A DNA stretch of 64,000 nucleotides, taken from Tianweitania populi. GTDB lineage: Bacteria; Pseudomonadota; Alphaproteobacteria; Rhizobiales; Rhizobiaceae. How positions within the stretch are numbered: the first letter of the stretch is position 1; each line of letters starts with the position of its first letter. Of the stretch, positions 51,085-61,104 are shown in pieces. The notes beneath the pieces are model-generated. The model saw nothing but the letters and a program-made list of their open reading frames with translations. It did not search any database and was not told the origin of the DNA. The position numbers were made by a program, and so were the translations under genes. Where the stretch lies: positions 620,001 to 684,000 of the forward strand of contig NZ_BMZQ01000002.1 in the NCBI RefSeq assembly GCF_014652875.1. Reading direction: 5' to 3'.

Positions 51085-51927
51085 TCAGAAGAAGCTGACG
51101 GGGAAGTAGCGCAGATAAAGCTCGGCGAAGATGCCCTTGGTGCCGATCTCGTGCAGCGCATAATCCAACGCCTGCGTGAGTTCGGGACGGTCGACGGGCA
51201 CGCCGATCGCGAGGCCCTGTCCGAGATATTCGGGCGCCAGATAAGGACCACCAACAAAGGCGCAGCAATCGCCGGCCTCGCTTTCGGTGAGCCAGAAGCT
51301 CATGCGCATGCCGTCGCCGAAAGCGAGATCGATCATGCCGGTCTGCACCGCGGCGAGCATGGCGTCGAAATCGTCGAAGCTTTGTGCGGTGGCGTCGGGA
51401 AAATAATCGCGCAGCATACGCTCATGCGCGGAGTTGGCGATCACGCCAATGGTCTTGCCGGTGAGCGCGGCGCGCGTCGTTTCCGGCGCATCGCCTTGGC
51501 GCCCGACGAAGCGGGCCGGGAAGCTGAGGTAAGGCCGCGAGAACGCATACATCTCGCGGTTCTCACTATTAACCGCCAGACCCGACAACAGCGCCTCGCC
51601 CTCGCCATCAGCCAGCGCCTTCGCATGTTCGTTCCAGGGCAGCGCCTGGATCTGGCAGCGATCGGTGATGGCCAGTTGAGCGCAGATGGCGCGGGCGAGA
51701 TCGACATGGAAGCCGCTCAACCGTCCGGATGCATCGATAAAGGAAAAGGGCGGAAAGTCGGTGGTGGTGATGAAGCGCAGCCGCTTCAACTCGCCCAGAT
51801 CGGGCTTCACCAGCCGCTCGCGCGTGTCCCAGAAGCTGGGAATCACCGGATCGCCTTTTGCCGGTGCGGGCAAGAGCGGGAGAGCCGAAGCCACGAGCAG
51901 AAGGCAGGAAGCCAGATGGCGGCGCAT
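51085..51927 (-). CDS. Periplasmic amino-acid-type solute-binding protein (orphan)
   Basis: A 280-residue SBP_bac_3-type protein. The signal peptide (HLASCLLLVASALPLLPAPA) is followed by a two-lobed binding domain with TTTDFPPFSFIDASGRLSGF and VDLARAICAQL, and a late DLAFGDGMRMSFWL. The ATG at 51927 has GGAG seven bases upstream; the open frame extends 21 residues further but with Pro/Arg-rich non-signal sequence. It follows hutD by 59 bases on the same strand, and no ABC permease or ATPase gene is next to it. It could bind histidine, urocanate or another hut-related amino acid, but that is only context. Confidence 0.82.
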   Translation of the reverse strand: MRRHLASCLLLVASALPLLPAPAKGDPVIPSFWDTRERLVKPDLGELKRLRFITTTDFPPFSFIDASGRLSGFHVDLARAICAQLAITDRCQIQALPWNEHAKALADGEGEALLSGLAVNSENREMYAFSRPYLSFPARFVGRQGDAPETTRAALTGKTIGVIANSAHERMLRDYFPDATAQSFDDFDAMLAAVQTGMIDLAFGDGMRMSFWLTESEAGDCCAFVGGPYLAPEYLGQGLAIGVPVDRPELTQALDYALHEIGTKGIFAELYLRYFPVSFF

Positions 51928-51986
51928 GGGGAACTCCGGGCGGCGCGGCGAAGATGGCCGAGGGGTGCCCGCTCCCGCGCTGGCTG

Positions 51987-52577
51987 TCAATCGCGCGCTG
52001 AGTCTTGGTCGATCGGATCGAAAGCGAACACGAAGATCGAAGCCGACAGGCTGCCGCCGACATCGACCCGCACCCGGCTCGGCAGAAGCACGGCATCAAG
52101 TGCCTTCAGCTCGACCTTCTCGCCTCCTGTCACCAAGTCGATCTCACCCTCGTGGCAAAGCAGCATCGTCAGGTCGGCGTCGAGATCGCCGAGATCGTCA
52201 AGCGTGCCCCGGCGCACCGTATGGCGGAAGGCGCCGCGCCGGGTCATGACGTTGAGGTCGGTGATCGGCCCGTTGATCAGCCTGGCGCTCGTATGCGTGT
52301 CGGCCGGAAACGAGAACGGCTCACTGTCGCGGTCGAGGCGGACTTCCTTCAAACCGGACACGGCGAGCTCGATCCCCTCGCCCTGCAACACGCTCAACGT
52401 CCGGTCGATGTCGGGAAAAGTCGAGAATGGTCCGTCCTCCACGACATCGGCCATGGATACGCGCCACGCAAAGTCGTCGAGCCCTGCATTAGGAGGAAAG
52501 ACCGCGATTTCCGTGGTTTCTCCTTTGCCGTTCTTCCAGGGCATGCGGCGGTAATCGGCGGCGCGTAGGATTTTCAT
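51987..52577 (-). CDS. hutD: HutD-family protein
   Basis: A 196-residue cupin-like protein of the histidine-utilisation operon. It begins with the family block YRRMPWKNGKGETTEIAVFP, followed by FAWRVSMADVVEDGPFS, and has RRGAFRHTVRR later. It has no proven enzymatic role; in Pseudomonas HutD limits hut expression, perhaps by binding formylglutamate. Ten bases follow the hutU stop. Confidence 0.92.
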   Translation of the reverse strand: MKILRAADYRRMPWKNGKGETTEIAVFPPNAGLDDFAWRVSMADVVEDGPFSTFPDIDRTLSVLQGEGIELAVSGLKEVRLDRDSEPFSFPADTHTSARLINGPITDLNVMTRRGAFRHTVRRGTLDDLGDLDADLTMLLCHEGEIDLVTGGEKVELKALDAVLLPSRVRVDVGGSLSASIFVFAFDPIDQDSARD

Positions 52578-52587
52578 GGCACGGAAA

Positions 52588-54258
52588 CTAGCCGAGGATC
52601 CCCGGCAGGTTCAATCCATGCTCCCTGGCGCAGTCGATCGCCTCGTCATAGCCGGCATCGGCATGGCGCATCACGCCGGTGGCCGGATCGTTCCAAAGAA
52701 CGCGCTCCAGCCGGCGATCGGCGTCTTCCGTGCCGTCACACACGATCACCATGCCGGAATGCTGCGAAAAGCCCATGCCGACGCCGCCGCCGTGATGCAA
52801 GGACACCCAGGTCGCGCCCGAAGCGGTGTTCAGCAGCGCGTTCAACAGCGGCCAATCGGACACCGCATCTGAGCCGTCCTTCATGGCTTCCGTTTCGCGG
52901 TTGGGCGACGCAACCGAGCCGGAATCGAGGTGATCGCGGCCGATCACCACCGGCGCCTTCAGCTCGCCGTTGCGCACCATTTCGTTGAAGGCGAGGCCGA
53001 GGCGGTGGCGATCGCCCAAGCCCACCCAGCAGATGCGCGCGGGCAGACCCTGGAAGTGGATGCGCTCGCGCGCCATGTCCAGCCAGTTGTGGAGATGGTG
53101 GTTGCCGGGCGTCAGCTCCTTCACCTTGGCATCGGTCTTGTAGATGTCTTCCGGATCGCCCGAGAGTGCTGCCCAGCGGAACGGCCCTATGCCGCGGCAA
53201 AACAGCGGCCGGATGTAAGCCGGCACGAAGCCTGGGAAGTCGAAGGCATTCACGACACCTTCTTCCAGCGCCATCTGGCGGATGTTGTTGCCGTAATCGA
53301 CGGTCGGCACGCCCATCTTCCAGAATTCGAGCATGGCGCGCACATGGGTGGCCATCGATTCCTTGGCAGCATGTTCCACCGCTTTGGGGTCGCACTCGCG
53401 CTTGTTCTCCCATTCAGCCAGCGTCCAGCCCTTCGGCAGATAGCCGTTGATCGGGTCATGCGCCGAGGTCTGGTCGGTCACCGCATCGGGGCGCACGCCG
53501 CGGCGCACCAGTTCGGGGAAGATGTCGGCGGCATTGCCGAGCAGGCCGACGGATACGGCCTTCTTCGCCTTCACCGCTTCGTCGATGATCGCCAGCGCTT
53601 CGTCCAAATCCTGCGCCTGCCGGTCGAGATAACCGGTCTTCAAGCGCATTTCGATGCGGCTCGGCTGGCATTCCACGGCCAGACACGAAGCGCCGGCCAT
53701 GGTTGCGGCCAGCGGCTGCGCGCCACCCATGCCGCCGAGGCCGGCGGTCAGGATCCAGCGGCCGGACAGGTCGCCATTATAATGCTGGCGGCCCATCTCC
53801 ACGAAGGTCTCGTAGGTGCCCTGCACGATGCCCTGGCTGCCGATATAGATCCAGGACCCGGCGGTCATCTGGCCGTACATGGCCAAACCCTTCTTATCCA
53901 GCTCGTGGAAATGGTCCCAGGTCGCCCAATGCGGCACGAGGTTGGAGTTGGCGATCAGAACGCGCGGCGCATCCTTGTGCGTCTGGAACACGCCAACCGG
54001 CTTGCCGGACTGAACCAGCAGCGTCTGGTCATCTTCCAGCGTCTTCAGCGCCGCCACGATGCGATCAAAACTTTCCCAATCGCGCGCGGCACGGCCGATA
54101 CCGCCATAAACCACGAGCTCGCCCGGCTTCTCGGCAACGCCTGGATCGAGGTTGTTCATCAGCATGCGCAAGGGCGCTTCGGTGAGCCAGCTCTTGGCGG
54201 AAAGCTCAGTGCCGGTGGCGGCGCGGATGACGCGCTGGTTGTCGATACGGGTGGTCAT
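52588..54258 (-). CDS. hutU: Urocanate hydratase
   Basis: A 556-residue NAD-containing enzyme converting urocanate to imidazolonepropionate. The N-terminal block [20 protein letters not shown], the NAD loop [14 protein letters not shown] and the conserved Cys in [20 protein letters not shown] are present. Full length for the family. It overlaps hutG by 4 bases. Confidence 0.96.
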   Translation of the reverse strand: MTTRIDNQRVIRAATGTELSAKSWLTEAPLRMLMNNLDPGVAEKPGELVVYGGIGRAARDWESFDRIVAALKTLEDDQTLLVQSGKPVGVFQTHKDAPRVLIANSNLVPHWATWDHFHELDKKGLAMYGQMTAGSWIYIGSQGIVQGTYETFVEMGRQHYNGDLSGRWILTAGLGGMGGAQPLAATMAGASCLAVECQPSRIEMRLKTGYLDRQAQDLDEALAIIDEAVKAKKAVSVGLLGNAADIFPELVRRGVRPDAVTDQTSAHDPINGYLPKGWTLAEWENKRECDPKAVEHAAKESMATHVRAMLEFWKMGVPTVDYGNNIRQMALEEGVVNAFDFPGFVPAYIRPLFCRGIGPFRWAALSGDPEDIYKTDAKVKELTPGNHHLHNWLDMARERIHFQGLPARICWVGLGDRHRLGLAFNEMVRNGELKAPVVIGRDHLDSGSVASPNRETEAMKDGSDAVSDWPLLNALLNTASGATWVSLHHGGGVGMGFSQHSGMVIVCDGTEDADRRLERVLWNDPATGVMRHADAGYDEAIDCAREHGLNLPGILG

Positions 54259-55079
54259 TTGGAAGCTCCGGTCTTGGCCCAGTCGAGCGCGGTTTGGAGG
54301 ATGGTTTTCAGGGTTTCGCGGATCGGCGCGGCGTAGTCGGGATCAAACGGCACCGGCCAGTTGTCCGGCGTGCCCTTGGCCTCAGGCTCGCGCAGATAGC
54401 CGCGATTGGACAGTTCCATCTGGAGGCCATGCACACCGTGGTCCGGCTGGCCGTGATGGCGGGTAATATAGCCGCCCTTGAAGCGGCCATTCACGACGTA
54501 GCTTTCGCCGGTATTCGCGAGGATCTCCGCGACTTTCGTTTCCAACTCGGGATCGGCGGCCTTGCCATCATTGGTGCCAAGGTTGAACACCGGCAGCGTG
54601 CCTTCGAACAAGCGCGGCAGAACCGAGCGGATCGAATGACAATCATAGATCACCACTCGATGGTTGTGCCGACCCAAGCGCTCCAGCTCGGACGCGAGTG
54701 CTGCGTGAAAGGGCGCATGATAGGTTTCGAGCCGCCGCGCGACTTCCGCCGCATCCGGTTCACGGCCGGGCTTGTAGAGCGGGTCGCCGTCGAAGGTTTC
54801 GCGCGGGCAAAGATCGGTCGTGGTCTGGCCGGGATAAAGCGAGACGCCGGACGGGGCGCGATTGACGTCGATCACCGAACGCGAAATCGCGGTGTGAACG
54901 ATCGTGGCGTCCAACTCCCTGGCGAAGTCGTAAAGCTGGTCGATCCACCAGTCGGTGTCGCGCTGCGCCAGCCAGGGCGAGACGAAATCATCATCCAAGC
55001 CGGCGAGGCTGGTCCCCGTATGCGGAAAGCTGACAAGAAGCGGCTCCTGGCCGCGGCGGATGGTGAGCCAGTCGCTCAT
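54255..55079 (-). CDS. hutG: N-formylglutamate deformylase
   Basis: A 274-residue hydrolase releasing formate and glutamate from N-formylglutamate, the last step of the HutF/HutG branch. Blocks [25 protein letters not shown] and [19 protein letters not shown] are those of the FGase family. It is distinct from formiminoglutamase, which shares the hutG name elsewhere. It overlaps both neighbours by 4 bases. Confidence 0.94.
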   Translation of the reverse strand: MSDWLTIRRGQEPLLVSFPHTGTSLAGLDDDFVSPWLAQRDTDWWIDQLYDFARELDATIVHTAISRSVIDVNRAPSGVSLYPGQTTTDLCPRETFDGDPLYKPGREPDAAEVARRLETYHAPFHAALASELERLGRHNHRVVIYDCHSIRSVLPRLFEGTLPVFNLGTNDGKAADPELETKVAEILANTGESYVVNGRFKGGYITRHHGQPDHGVHGLQMELSNRGYLREPEAKGTPDNWPVPFDPDYAAPIRETLKTILQTALDWAKTGASK

Positions 55080-56611
55080 GCGCTTACTCCCGGCAAGGAC
55101 ACGGTTGCCGCTGCTTCCACCACCGCACCGGAGCGCACCAGCCTATTGGCGGCTTCCATGTCGGGATAGAAGTGGCGGTCGTCATCGAGGTGCGGCACCT
55201 GCGCGCGCAGCAGCGTGCGGACGGCTTCCAACGGGGTGCTGGAAGCGAGCGGCTGGTGGAAGTCGCAGCCCTGAGCGGCGGCCAGAAGCTCGATGCCGAT
55301 CACCGCCGTCGCATTCTCCACCATGCTTATCAGACGACGGGCGCCGTGGGCGGCCATCGACACGTGATCTTCCTGATTGGCGGAGGTCGGGATGGAATCG
55401 ACGCTGGCCGGATAGGCCTTCTGCTTGTTTTCCGAAACGAGTGCGGCCGCCGTCACCTGCGGGATCATGAAGCCGGAGTTGAGGCCGGGCTTCGGCGTCA
55501 AAAAGGCCGGCATGCCAGACAAAGCGGGATCGACCAACATGGCGATGCGGCGCTCGGCGATCGAGCCGATTTCGCAAACGGCCAGCGCAATCATATCGGC
55601 TGCGAACGCCACCGGCTCGGCGTGGAAGTTGCCGCCCGATAGCGCGGTGTCGTCTTCAACGAAGATCAGCGGATTGTCGGACACGCCGTTGGCTTCGGTT
55701 TCGAGCGTATCGGCGGCCTTGCGCAGCACGTCAAGGGCAGCGCCCATCACCTGTGGCTGGCAGCGCAGGCAATAGGGGTCCTGCACACGCTCGTCGCCAT
55801 GACGATGCGACTCGCGGATCGCACTGCCCTCCATCAGAGCGCGCAGGGCATCCGCCGTTTCGATCTGGCCGCGATGCTTGCGCAAGGCATGGATGCGGTG
55901 ATCGAAGGGCGCATCCGAGCCACGGGCCGCGTCGGTCGACAGCGCGCCGGTGACCAGCGCGGTCTGGAACAGCGTCTCGGCTTCAAACAGGCCAGCCAGC
56001 GCATAGGCCGTGGAAAATTGGGTGCCGTTGAGGAGCGCGAGCCCCTCCTTGGCGCCGAGTACCGCCGGCTTCAAACCAGCGGCTTCCAGCGCCTGCGTCG
56101 CGGGCAAGTGGTTCTCGCCCTGCCAGATCTCACCGACGCCGATCATCGCCGCCGTCATATGCGACAGCGGCGCCAGATCGCCGGACGCACCGACCGAGCC
56201 CTGCGCCGGCACGACAGGAACCACATTTCTCGCCAGCATGGCTTCGAGCAGTTCCAGCGTCTTCAGCTGCACGCCGGACGCGCCCTGCGCCAGGCTCGCC
56301 AGCTTCAGCGCCATCATCAGCCGCGTGACAGCCACCGGCATCGGCGCGCCGGTTCCGGCGGAATGGCTCAGCACGATGTTGCGCTGGAGCGTCGCCAGAT
56401 CGGCATCGGGGATGCGCACGGAAGCCAGCTTTCCGAAGCCGGTGTTGATGCCGTAGACAGGCTCTCCTTTGGCCAGAATGCGGGCGATCGCATCCGCGCT
56501 GGCCTGAACCTTCGGCTTGCAGGCCGGATCAAGCGCGACATCGGCGCCGCGCCAGATGGCGCGCCAGTCGGCCAGCGAGGCGGAGCCGGGAAGGATGGTG
56601 ATGCTAGGCAT
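55076..56611 (-). CDS. hutH: Histidine ammonia-lyase
   Basis: A 511-residue enzyme that removes ammonia from histidine to give urocanate. The MIO prosthetic group forms from Ala142-Ser143-Gly144 in [25 protein letters not shown] carries the conserved Tyr, and [10 protein letters not shown] is the later active-site block. The ATG at 56611 (MPSITILPG) is preferred; the longer open frame would start in the repeat-element flank. It follows hutI across a 255-base gap filled by an inverted-repeat element. Confidence 0.95.
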   Translation of the reverse strand: MPSITILPGSASLADWRAIWRGADVALDPACKPKVQASADAIARILAKGEPVYGINTGFGKLASVRIPDADLATLQRNIVLSHSAGTGAPMPVAVTRLMMALKLASLAQGASGVQLKTLELLEAMLARNVVPVVPAQGSVGASGDLAPLSHMTAAMIGVGEIWQGENHLPATQALEAAGLKPAVLGAKEGLALLNGTQFSTAYALAGLFEAETLFQTALVTGALSTDAARGSDAPFDHRIHALRKHRGQIETADALRALMEGSAIRESHRHGDERVQDPYCLRCQPQVMGAALDVLRKAADTLETEANGVSDNPLIFVEDDTALSGGNFHAEPVAFAADMIALAVCEIGSIAERRIAMLVDPALSGMPAFLTPKPGLNSGFMIPQVTAAALVSENKQKAYPASVDSIPTSANQEDHVSMAAHGARRLISMVENATAVIGIELLAAAQGCDFHQPLASSTPLEAVRTLLRAQVPHLDDDRHFYPDMEAANRLVRSGAVVEAAATVSLPGVSA

Positions 56612-56645
56612 GATGGTGCTCCGGGAACAGCGCGGACGGGGCAAG

Positions 56646-56850
56646 CCCCCCACCCCTTACCCCTCCCCTCAAGGGGGAGGGGAATTCTGAGATGTGGACG
56701 CTTGATGAGAGGGCATTACGGGCCAGCACAACGGCACGCGCATCCCTTACAATGAAGAGGAACGCGTCGGCGCTAGGCGGGAATGCAGTAGAAGGGAGCG
56801 CAGCGCGGACGTCCCCCTCCCCCTTGAGGGGAGGGATAAAGGGTGGGGGT
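56646..56850. repeat. MITE-like element with ~36-bp terminal inverted repeats
   Basis: The left end (56646-56682) and right end (56813-56850) are inverted copies differing at about two positions over 31 core bases. Each end is itself a hairpin of CCCCTCCCC and GGGGAGGGG around TCAAG. The ~130-base interior has no gene I can support. Similar C-rich palindromes are widespread repeats in proteobacterial genomes. The element lies between hutI and hutH, where the rest of the operon has overlapping genes. Confidence 0.85.
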
Positions 56851-56866
56851 AACACCATTGCCACCA

Positions 56867-58087
56867 TCACCAGCCCCGCCAAACCCGCGCATGCAGCGGA
56901 TTGAACCCGATGCGATAAACCAGTTCGGCCGGACGCTCGATGTCCCAGATCGCCAAGTCCGCCCACTTGTCGGTTTCCAGCGTTCCCACCTCGTCCTGCA
57001 GCCCCAGCGCCTGGGCAGCATGGCGGGTGACGCCAGCAATGCATTCCTCGACGGTCATCGAAAACAAGGTCGCGCCCATGTTCATGGTGAGCAGCAGCGA
57101 GGTCAGCGGCGAGGTGCCGGGATTGGAGTCGGTCGCCAGCGCCATCGGCACGTTGAACCGGCGGAACAGATCGATCGGCGGCTTTTTCGTTTCGCGAATG
57201 AAGTAGAACGCGCCAGGCAGGATCGTGGCCACCGTGCCGCTCCGGCTCATCGCCTCCGCGCCAAGTGCACTCGTATGTTCGAGATGGTCGGCCGACAAAG
57301 CGCCGTAGCGTGCGGCGAGCGCCGCACCATCTAGATCGCTGAGCTGGTCGGCATGCAGTTTGACCGGCAGGCCGAGCGCCTTTGCAGCATCGAACACCCG
57401 GGCGATCTGCTCGGGCGAAAAGGCGATGCCCTCGCAAAAGCCATCCACCGCATCGGCCAGACCATCGCGCGCAATCGCCGGCAGCATTTCGGATGCGACT
57501 TTCTCGATATAAGCGTCTTTGTCGCCCCCTGCTTCCACCGGCAAGGCATGAGCGCCGAGGAAGGTCGTGCGCACCGAAACCTTGCGCTCGGATGCCAGCC
57601 GGCGCGCCGCGCGCAGCGACTTGGCCTCGCTCTCACCATCGAGCCCGTAGCCCGACTTCACCTCGATTGTCGTGACGCCTTCCGCCAGCAACGCATCCAG
57701 CCGCGGCAGCGTTTCCTTGACCAACTGATCCTCGGAGGCCGCCCGCACGCCGCGCACCGACGACACGATGCCGCCGCCGGCCTTGGCGACCTCTTCATAG
57801 CTCGCGCCGGCCAGCCGCATCTCGAACTCGTTTGCGCGGTTGCCGGCATAAACCAGATGGGTGTGGCAATCGATGAGGCCCGGCGTGATCCAGCGGCCTT
57901 CGCAGTCGATCACCTGCGCGTCGCCAAGCCCCGTTGGCAGATCAGCTTCCGTGCCGGCATGCACGATCCGGCCATCCACGGCCGCAACCGCGCCGCTTTC
58001 GATCTCGCCCAAGCCGCCGAGATCAAGTCGCAATGTCGCGAGCCGAGCGTTGCGCCAGATGGTCGGTCGAGCGGCAGATCCGGCCAT
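56867..58087 (-). CDS. hutI: Imidazolonepropionase
   Basis: A 406-residue amidohydrolase that opens imidazolonepropionate to formiminoglutamate. The metal-binding motif [14 protein letters not shown] is near residue 75, and later ligands lie in [18 protein letters not shown] and [13 protein letters not shown]. The ATG at 58087 has GGGGAAG seven bases upstream and is preferred to a GTG two codons earlier. First gene of the leftward hut operon, divergent from hutF across the HutC-type operator. Confidence 0.95.
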   Translation of the reverse strand: MAGSAARPTIWRNARLATLRLDLGGLGEIESGAVAAVDGRIVHAGTEADLPTGLGDAQVIDCEGRWITPGLIDCHTHLVYAGNRANEFEMRLAGASYEEVAKAGGGIVSSVRGVRAASEDQLVKETLPRLDALLAEGVTTIEVKSGYGLDGESEAKSLRAARRLASERKVSVRTTFLGAHALPVEAGGDKDAYIEKVASEMLPAIARDGLADAVDGFCEGIAFSPEQIARVFDAAKALGLPVKLHADQLSDLDGAALAARYGALSADHLEHTSALGAEAMSRSGTVATILPGAFYFIRETKKPPIDLFRRFNVPMALATDSNPGTSPLTSLLLTMNMGATLFSMTVEECIAGVTRHAAQALGLQDEVGTLETDKWADLAIWDIERPAELVYRIGFNPLHARVWRGW

Positions 58088-58113
58088 GATCACACTTCCC
58101 CGTCGGATGTTTG

Positions 58114-58129
58114 TTATGTATAGACATAA
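58114..58129. promoter_or_regulatory. Probable HutC operator
   Basis: The inverted repeat TTATGT-ATAG-ACATAA (6-bp perfect arms) contains TGTATAGACA, close to the TGTATATACA-type site known for HutC. It lies 26 bases upstream of hutI and 39 upstream of hutF, so one repressor dimer could control both directions. Confidence 0.75.
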
Positions 58130-58168
58130 TGAACAGACAGGCGCAGGCTTGGCAAGTGAGAAAACGAG

Positions 58169-59527
58169 ATGTCAGTGATGACCACGATCCATGCTAGCCA
58201 AGCGCTGCTTTCCACCGGCTGGACCGATGATGTCAGGCTGAGCCTCGAAGGTGGGCGCATCACCAAGCTGGAAACCGGCGTTGACCGCCAAGCCGGCGAC
58301 GAGCGCCACGCCATCCTCCTGCCGGCCATGCCAAACGTTCATAGCCACGCATTCCAGCGCGGCATGGCAGGTCTGGCCGAGGTGCGCGGGCCGGGCGCAG
58401 ACAGTTTCTGGTCTTGGCGCGAGGTCATGTACCGCTTCGCGCTGACTATGACGCCCGAGGATGTCGAGGCCGTCGCCGCCCAGCTTTACGTCGAGATGCT
58501 GGAATCGGGCTTCGGTCGCGTCGGCGAGTTTCATTATCTGCACCACCAGCCGGACGGGCAGCCTAATGCCGATATCGGCGAGCTTGCCGCACGCATCGCG
58601 TCGGCCGCGAGCGAGACCGGCATCGCACTGACGCTGCTGCCCGTCTTCTACGCCCATTCCGGTTTTGGCGGCGGAGCGCCCAACGAAGGCCAGCGGCGCT
58701 TTATTAACACCCGCGATCAGTTCGCCGCCCTGCTGGAACGCTGCGAAACGCTTACGGACGCCCTGCCGAACGGCGTCACCGGCCTCGCACCGCACAGCCT
58801 GCGCGCCGTGACACCGGACGAACTCGACTGGCTGGCCACCCTGCGTCCGGACAAGCCCATCCACATCCACATCGCCGAACAGGTGAAGGAGGTGGAGGAT
58901 TGTCTGGACTGGTCGAACCAGCGACCAGTGGAATGGCTGCTCGATCATCACGCCGTGGCCGACCGCTGGTGCCTGATCCACGCCACGCACATGACACCAG
59001 CCGAGACTCAAGCCTTTGCCAAGACCGGCGCGGTGGCTGGCCTGTGCCCGATCACCGAAGCTAATCTCGGCGACGGCATCTTCGAGGGCGTAGATTTTGC
59101 CGAAGCTGGCGGCGCGATTGCGATCGGCTCGGATTCCAACATCGAGATCGGCGTCGGGGCAGAGCTGCGGGCCATGGAATACGCACAGCGCCTGAAACAT
59201 CGCGGTCGCAACATGCTGGTCGAGCCCGGCAAGTCCAACGGTGCGGCGCTGTTCAACCGCTCGCTGGATGGCGGCGCGCAGGCACTCGGCGTCCAAGGCG
59301 GCCTCCAGGAAGGTGCTGCGGCCGATTTCGTCAGCCTGCAGGCCGATGATGTCGCGCTGGCCGGCCGCGATGGCGATGCCATCCTCGATGCCTGGATCTT
59401 CTCCGGTCGTCCGCTCGTGGATTGCGTCTGGGTCAACGGCACCAAGCAGGTCGAAGCCGGCCGCCATGCCAAGCGCGAGGCCATCGCCCAGCGCTTCACC
59501 CGCACCATCGAGCGGCTGCTGTCCTGA
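58169..59527 (+). CDS. hutF: Formiminoglutamate deiminase
   Basis: A 452-residue amidohydrolase that turns formiminoglutamate into N-formylglutamate and ammonia, feeding HutG. The metal motif [17 protein letters not shown] is near residue 60; [22 protein letters not shown] and [10 protein letters not shown] carry later ligands. Two starts are close together (58169 and 58178) and cannot be separated by ribosome-binding site. Its stop shares one base with the hutC start (TGATG). Confidence 0.93.
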   Translation: MSVMTTIHASQALLSTGWTDDVRLSLEGGRITKLETGVDRQAGDERHAILLPAMPNVHSHAFQRGMAGLAEVRGPGADSFWSWREVMYRFALTMTPEDVEAVAAQLYVEMLESGFGRVGEFHYLHHQPDGQPNADIGELAARIASAASETGIALTLLPVFYAHSGFGGGAPNEGQRRFINTRDQFAALLERCETLTDALPNGVTGLAPHSLRAVTPDELDWLATLRPDKPIHIHIAEQVKEVEDCLDWSNQRPVEWLLDHHAVADRWCLIHATHMTPAETQAFAKTGAVAGLCPITEANLGDGIFEGVDFAEAGGAIAIGSDSNIEIGVGAELRAMEYAQRLKHRGRNMLVEPGKSNGAALFNRSLDGGAQALGVQGGLQEGAAADFVSLQADDVALAGRDGDAILDAWIFSGRPLVDCVWVNGTKQVEAGRHAKREAIAQRFTRTIERLLS

Positions 59528-60246
59528 TGGAAAACCGTGCCATCCCGCTTCATCGCCGGATCCGCGCGGCGATCGAAGACAAAATCCTGTCGGGCGGCTG
59601 GCCGCCCGGCACGCGCATTCCCGCCGAAACCGAACTCGCCGCGACCTATAACTGCGCCCGCATGACCGTGAACAAGGCGCTGACCGAACTCGCCGCCGAC
59701 GGGCTGATCGAGCGGCGCCGCAAATCCGGCAGCGTGGTAAAACGGCCCGTCCTGCAATCCGCCGTGCTGGAAATCCACGATATCAAGGCGGAAGTGGAAG
59801 CCGCGGGCTTCGCCTATCGCTACCGGGTGGAAAGGCAAAAGGTCCGCGAGGCCACCCGCGCCGACTGCGATCGGCTGCAACTGGATGCACCTGTGCCGGT
59901 TCTGGCCCTTACCTGCCTGCATCTGGCCGACAACCGCCCCTTCTGCTGGGAAGACCGCGTGATCAGCTTGTCCGCCGTGCCGCAGGCGCAGGACGCCAGC
60001 TTCGATCATCAATCGCCCGGCGCCTGGCTGATCGACGAAGTGCCCTGGAGTGCCGCCGAGCACCGCATCAGCGCGGTTGCCGCCGACGCCTCCCTTTCCG
60101 CCCTCGAACTCACCCCCAGCACCCCCTGCCTCGCCATCGAGCGCCGAACTTGGAACGCCGACAAGCCGGTTACCCATGTCCGCCTGATCTATCCCGGCGA
60201 CGCTCATGCACTGGTGGCGCGCTTTGCGCCTTCTAAAGCCGGCTAA
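59527..60246 (+). CDS. hutC: GntR/HutC-family repressor of the hut genes
   Basis: A 239-residue repressor. The N-terminal winged helix is PLHRRIRAAIEDKILSGG to RKSGSVVKR (residues ~6-72), with TYNCARMTVNKALTELAADG as recognition helix region. The UTRA ligand domain follows and should bind urocanate, the hut inducer. It is translated directly after hutF and its likely site lies between hutI and hutF. Confidence 0.92.
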   Translation: MENRAIPLHRRIRAAIEDKILSGGWPPGTRIPAETELAATYNCARMTVNKALTELAADGLIERRRKSGSVVKRPVLQSAVLEIHDIKAEVEAAGFAYRYRVERQKVREATRADCDRLQLDAPVPVLALTCLHLADNRPFCWEDRVISLSAVPQAQDASFDHQSPGAWLIDEVPWSAAEHRISAVAADASLSALELTPSTPCLAIERRTWNADKPVTHVRLIYPGDAHALVARFAPSKAG

Positions 60247-60317
60247 TGATCAGGTTCTTCTAGCCATCGCTGGGTGGCTCAGCTACCCTCGTGGAGCTTG
60301 TTGAGCGGGAGGCTTTC

Positions 60318-61007
60318 ATGAAGCGGTCGAGGGTTAATGCTATTCTGCGCGAGGGCGAAGCGTTTATTCGCTCGTTCAACTTTGCGATGCCGCCTTTCGC
60401 GTCGTGGTCGCCGCGTGAGCTTGTCGAGCGCTGGCCGGCTGGCATTGTCGATGCGCGGCTGGGATGGGACATCACCGATTATGGTCAGGGCCGGTTCGAC
60501 CAGATGGGCCTGTTTCTGTTTACCGTCCGCAACGGCCGCGCCGAGGATCTGACGCGCGGCACCGGCATGCTTTATGCCGAAAAGATCATGATTTCGCGCC
60601 GCGACCAGCTTTCCCCCATGCACCGCCATGTCGTGAAGGCCGAGGACATCATCAATCGCGGCGGCGGCAAGCTGGTGATCGAGCTGTTCGCGGGCGCGCC
60701 GGATGGCTCTATCGACCGCGAAGCCGACGTCACCGTGCCGACCGACGGCGTATTGCGCACCTTCAAGCCCGGCGGCAAGCTCGTGCTCGAACCCGGCGAA
60801 AGCGTCACGCTGATGCCCGGCGTCTGGCATGCCTTCTGGGGTGAAGGCGCGGATGTGCTGATCGGCGAAGTGTCGACGGTGAACGACGATCTCACCGACA
60901 ACATCTTTGCCGAACCGATCGGGCGCTTTTCCACGATCGAGGAAGACGAAGAGCCTTATCGCCTCCTGGTTTCCGATTACGATGCGGCACTTGGCAGCCC
61001 GGCCTAA
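60318..61007 (+). CDS. D-lyxose/D-mannose ketol-isomerase family cupin
   Basis: A 229-residue cupin of the D-lyxose isomerase (DUF1498) family. Metal ligands are visible in SPMHRHVVKAEDIINRGGG and IELF, with a later histidine in MPGVWHAFWG. GGGAGG sits five bases before the ATG at 60318. Family members interconvert D-lyxose and D-xylulose, or D-mannose and D-fructose; the physiological sugar here is not clear. It follows hutC by 71 bases and is not obviously part of that pathway. Confidence 0.82.
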   Translation: MKRSRVNAILREGEAFIRSFNFAMPPFASWSPRELVERWPAGIVDARLGWDITDYGQGRFDQMGLFLFTVRNGRAEDLTRGTGMLYAEKIMISRRDQLSPMHRHVVKAEDIINRGGGKLVIELFAGAPDGSIDREADVTVPTDGVLRTFKPGGKLVLEPGESVTLMPGVWHAFWGEGADVLIGEVSTVNDDLTDNIFAEPIGRFSTIEEDEEPYRLLVSDYDAALGSPA

Positions 61008-61104
61008 GACCATGGGCTAGGCTTGCCAGATCGCATCCGAACGCGATTTAGTAGTCTCGTAAACAACAAGCGGCCGACAGAGCCGCCGGGGAACGAGAGA
61101 CTGC

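Noticed and set aside
52930-54336. 468-codon open frame on the plus strand
   Set aside because: It is the shadow of hutU, which has full motif support.
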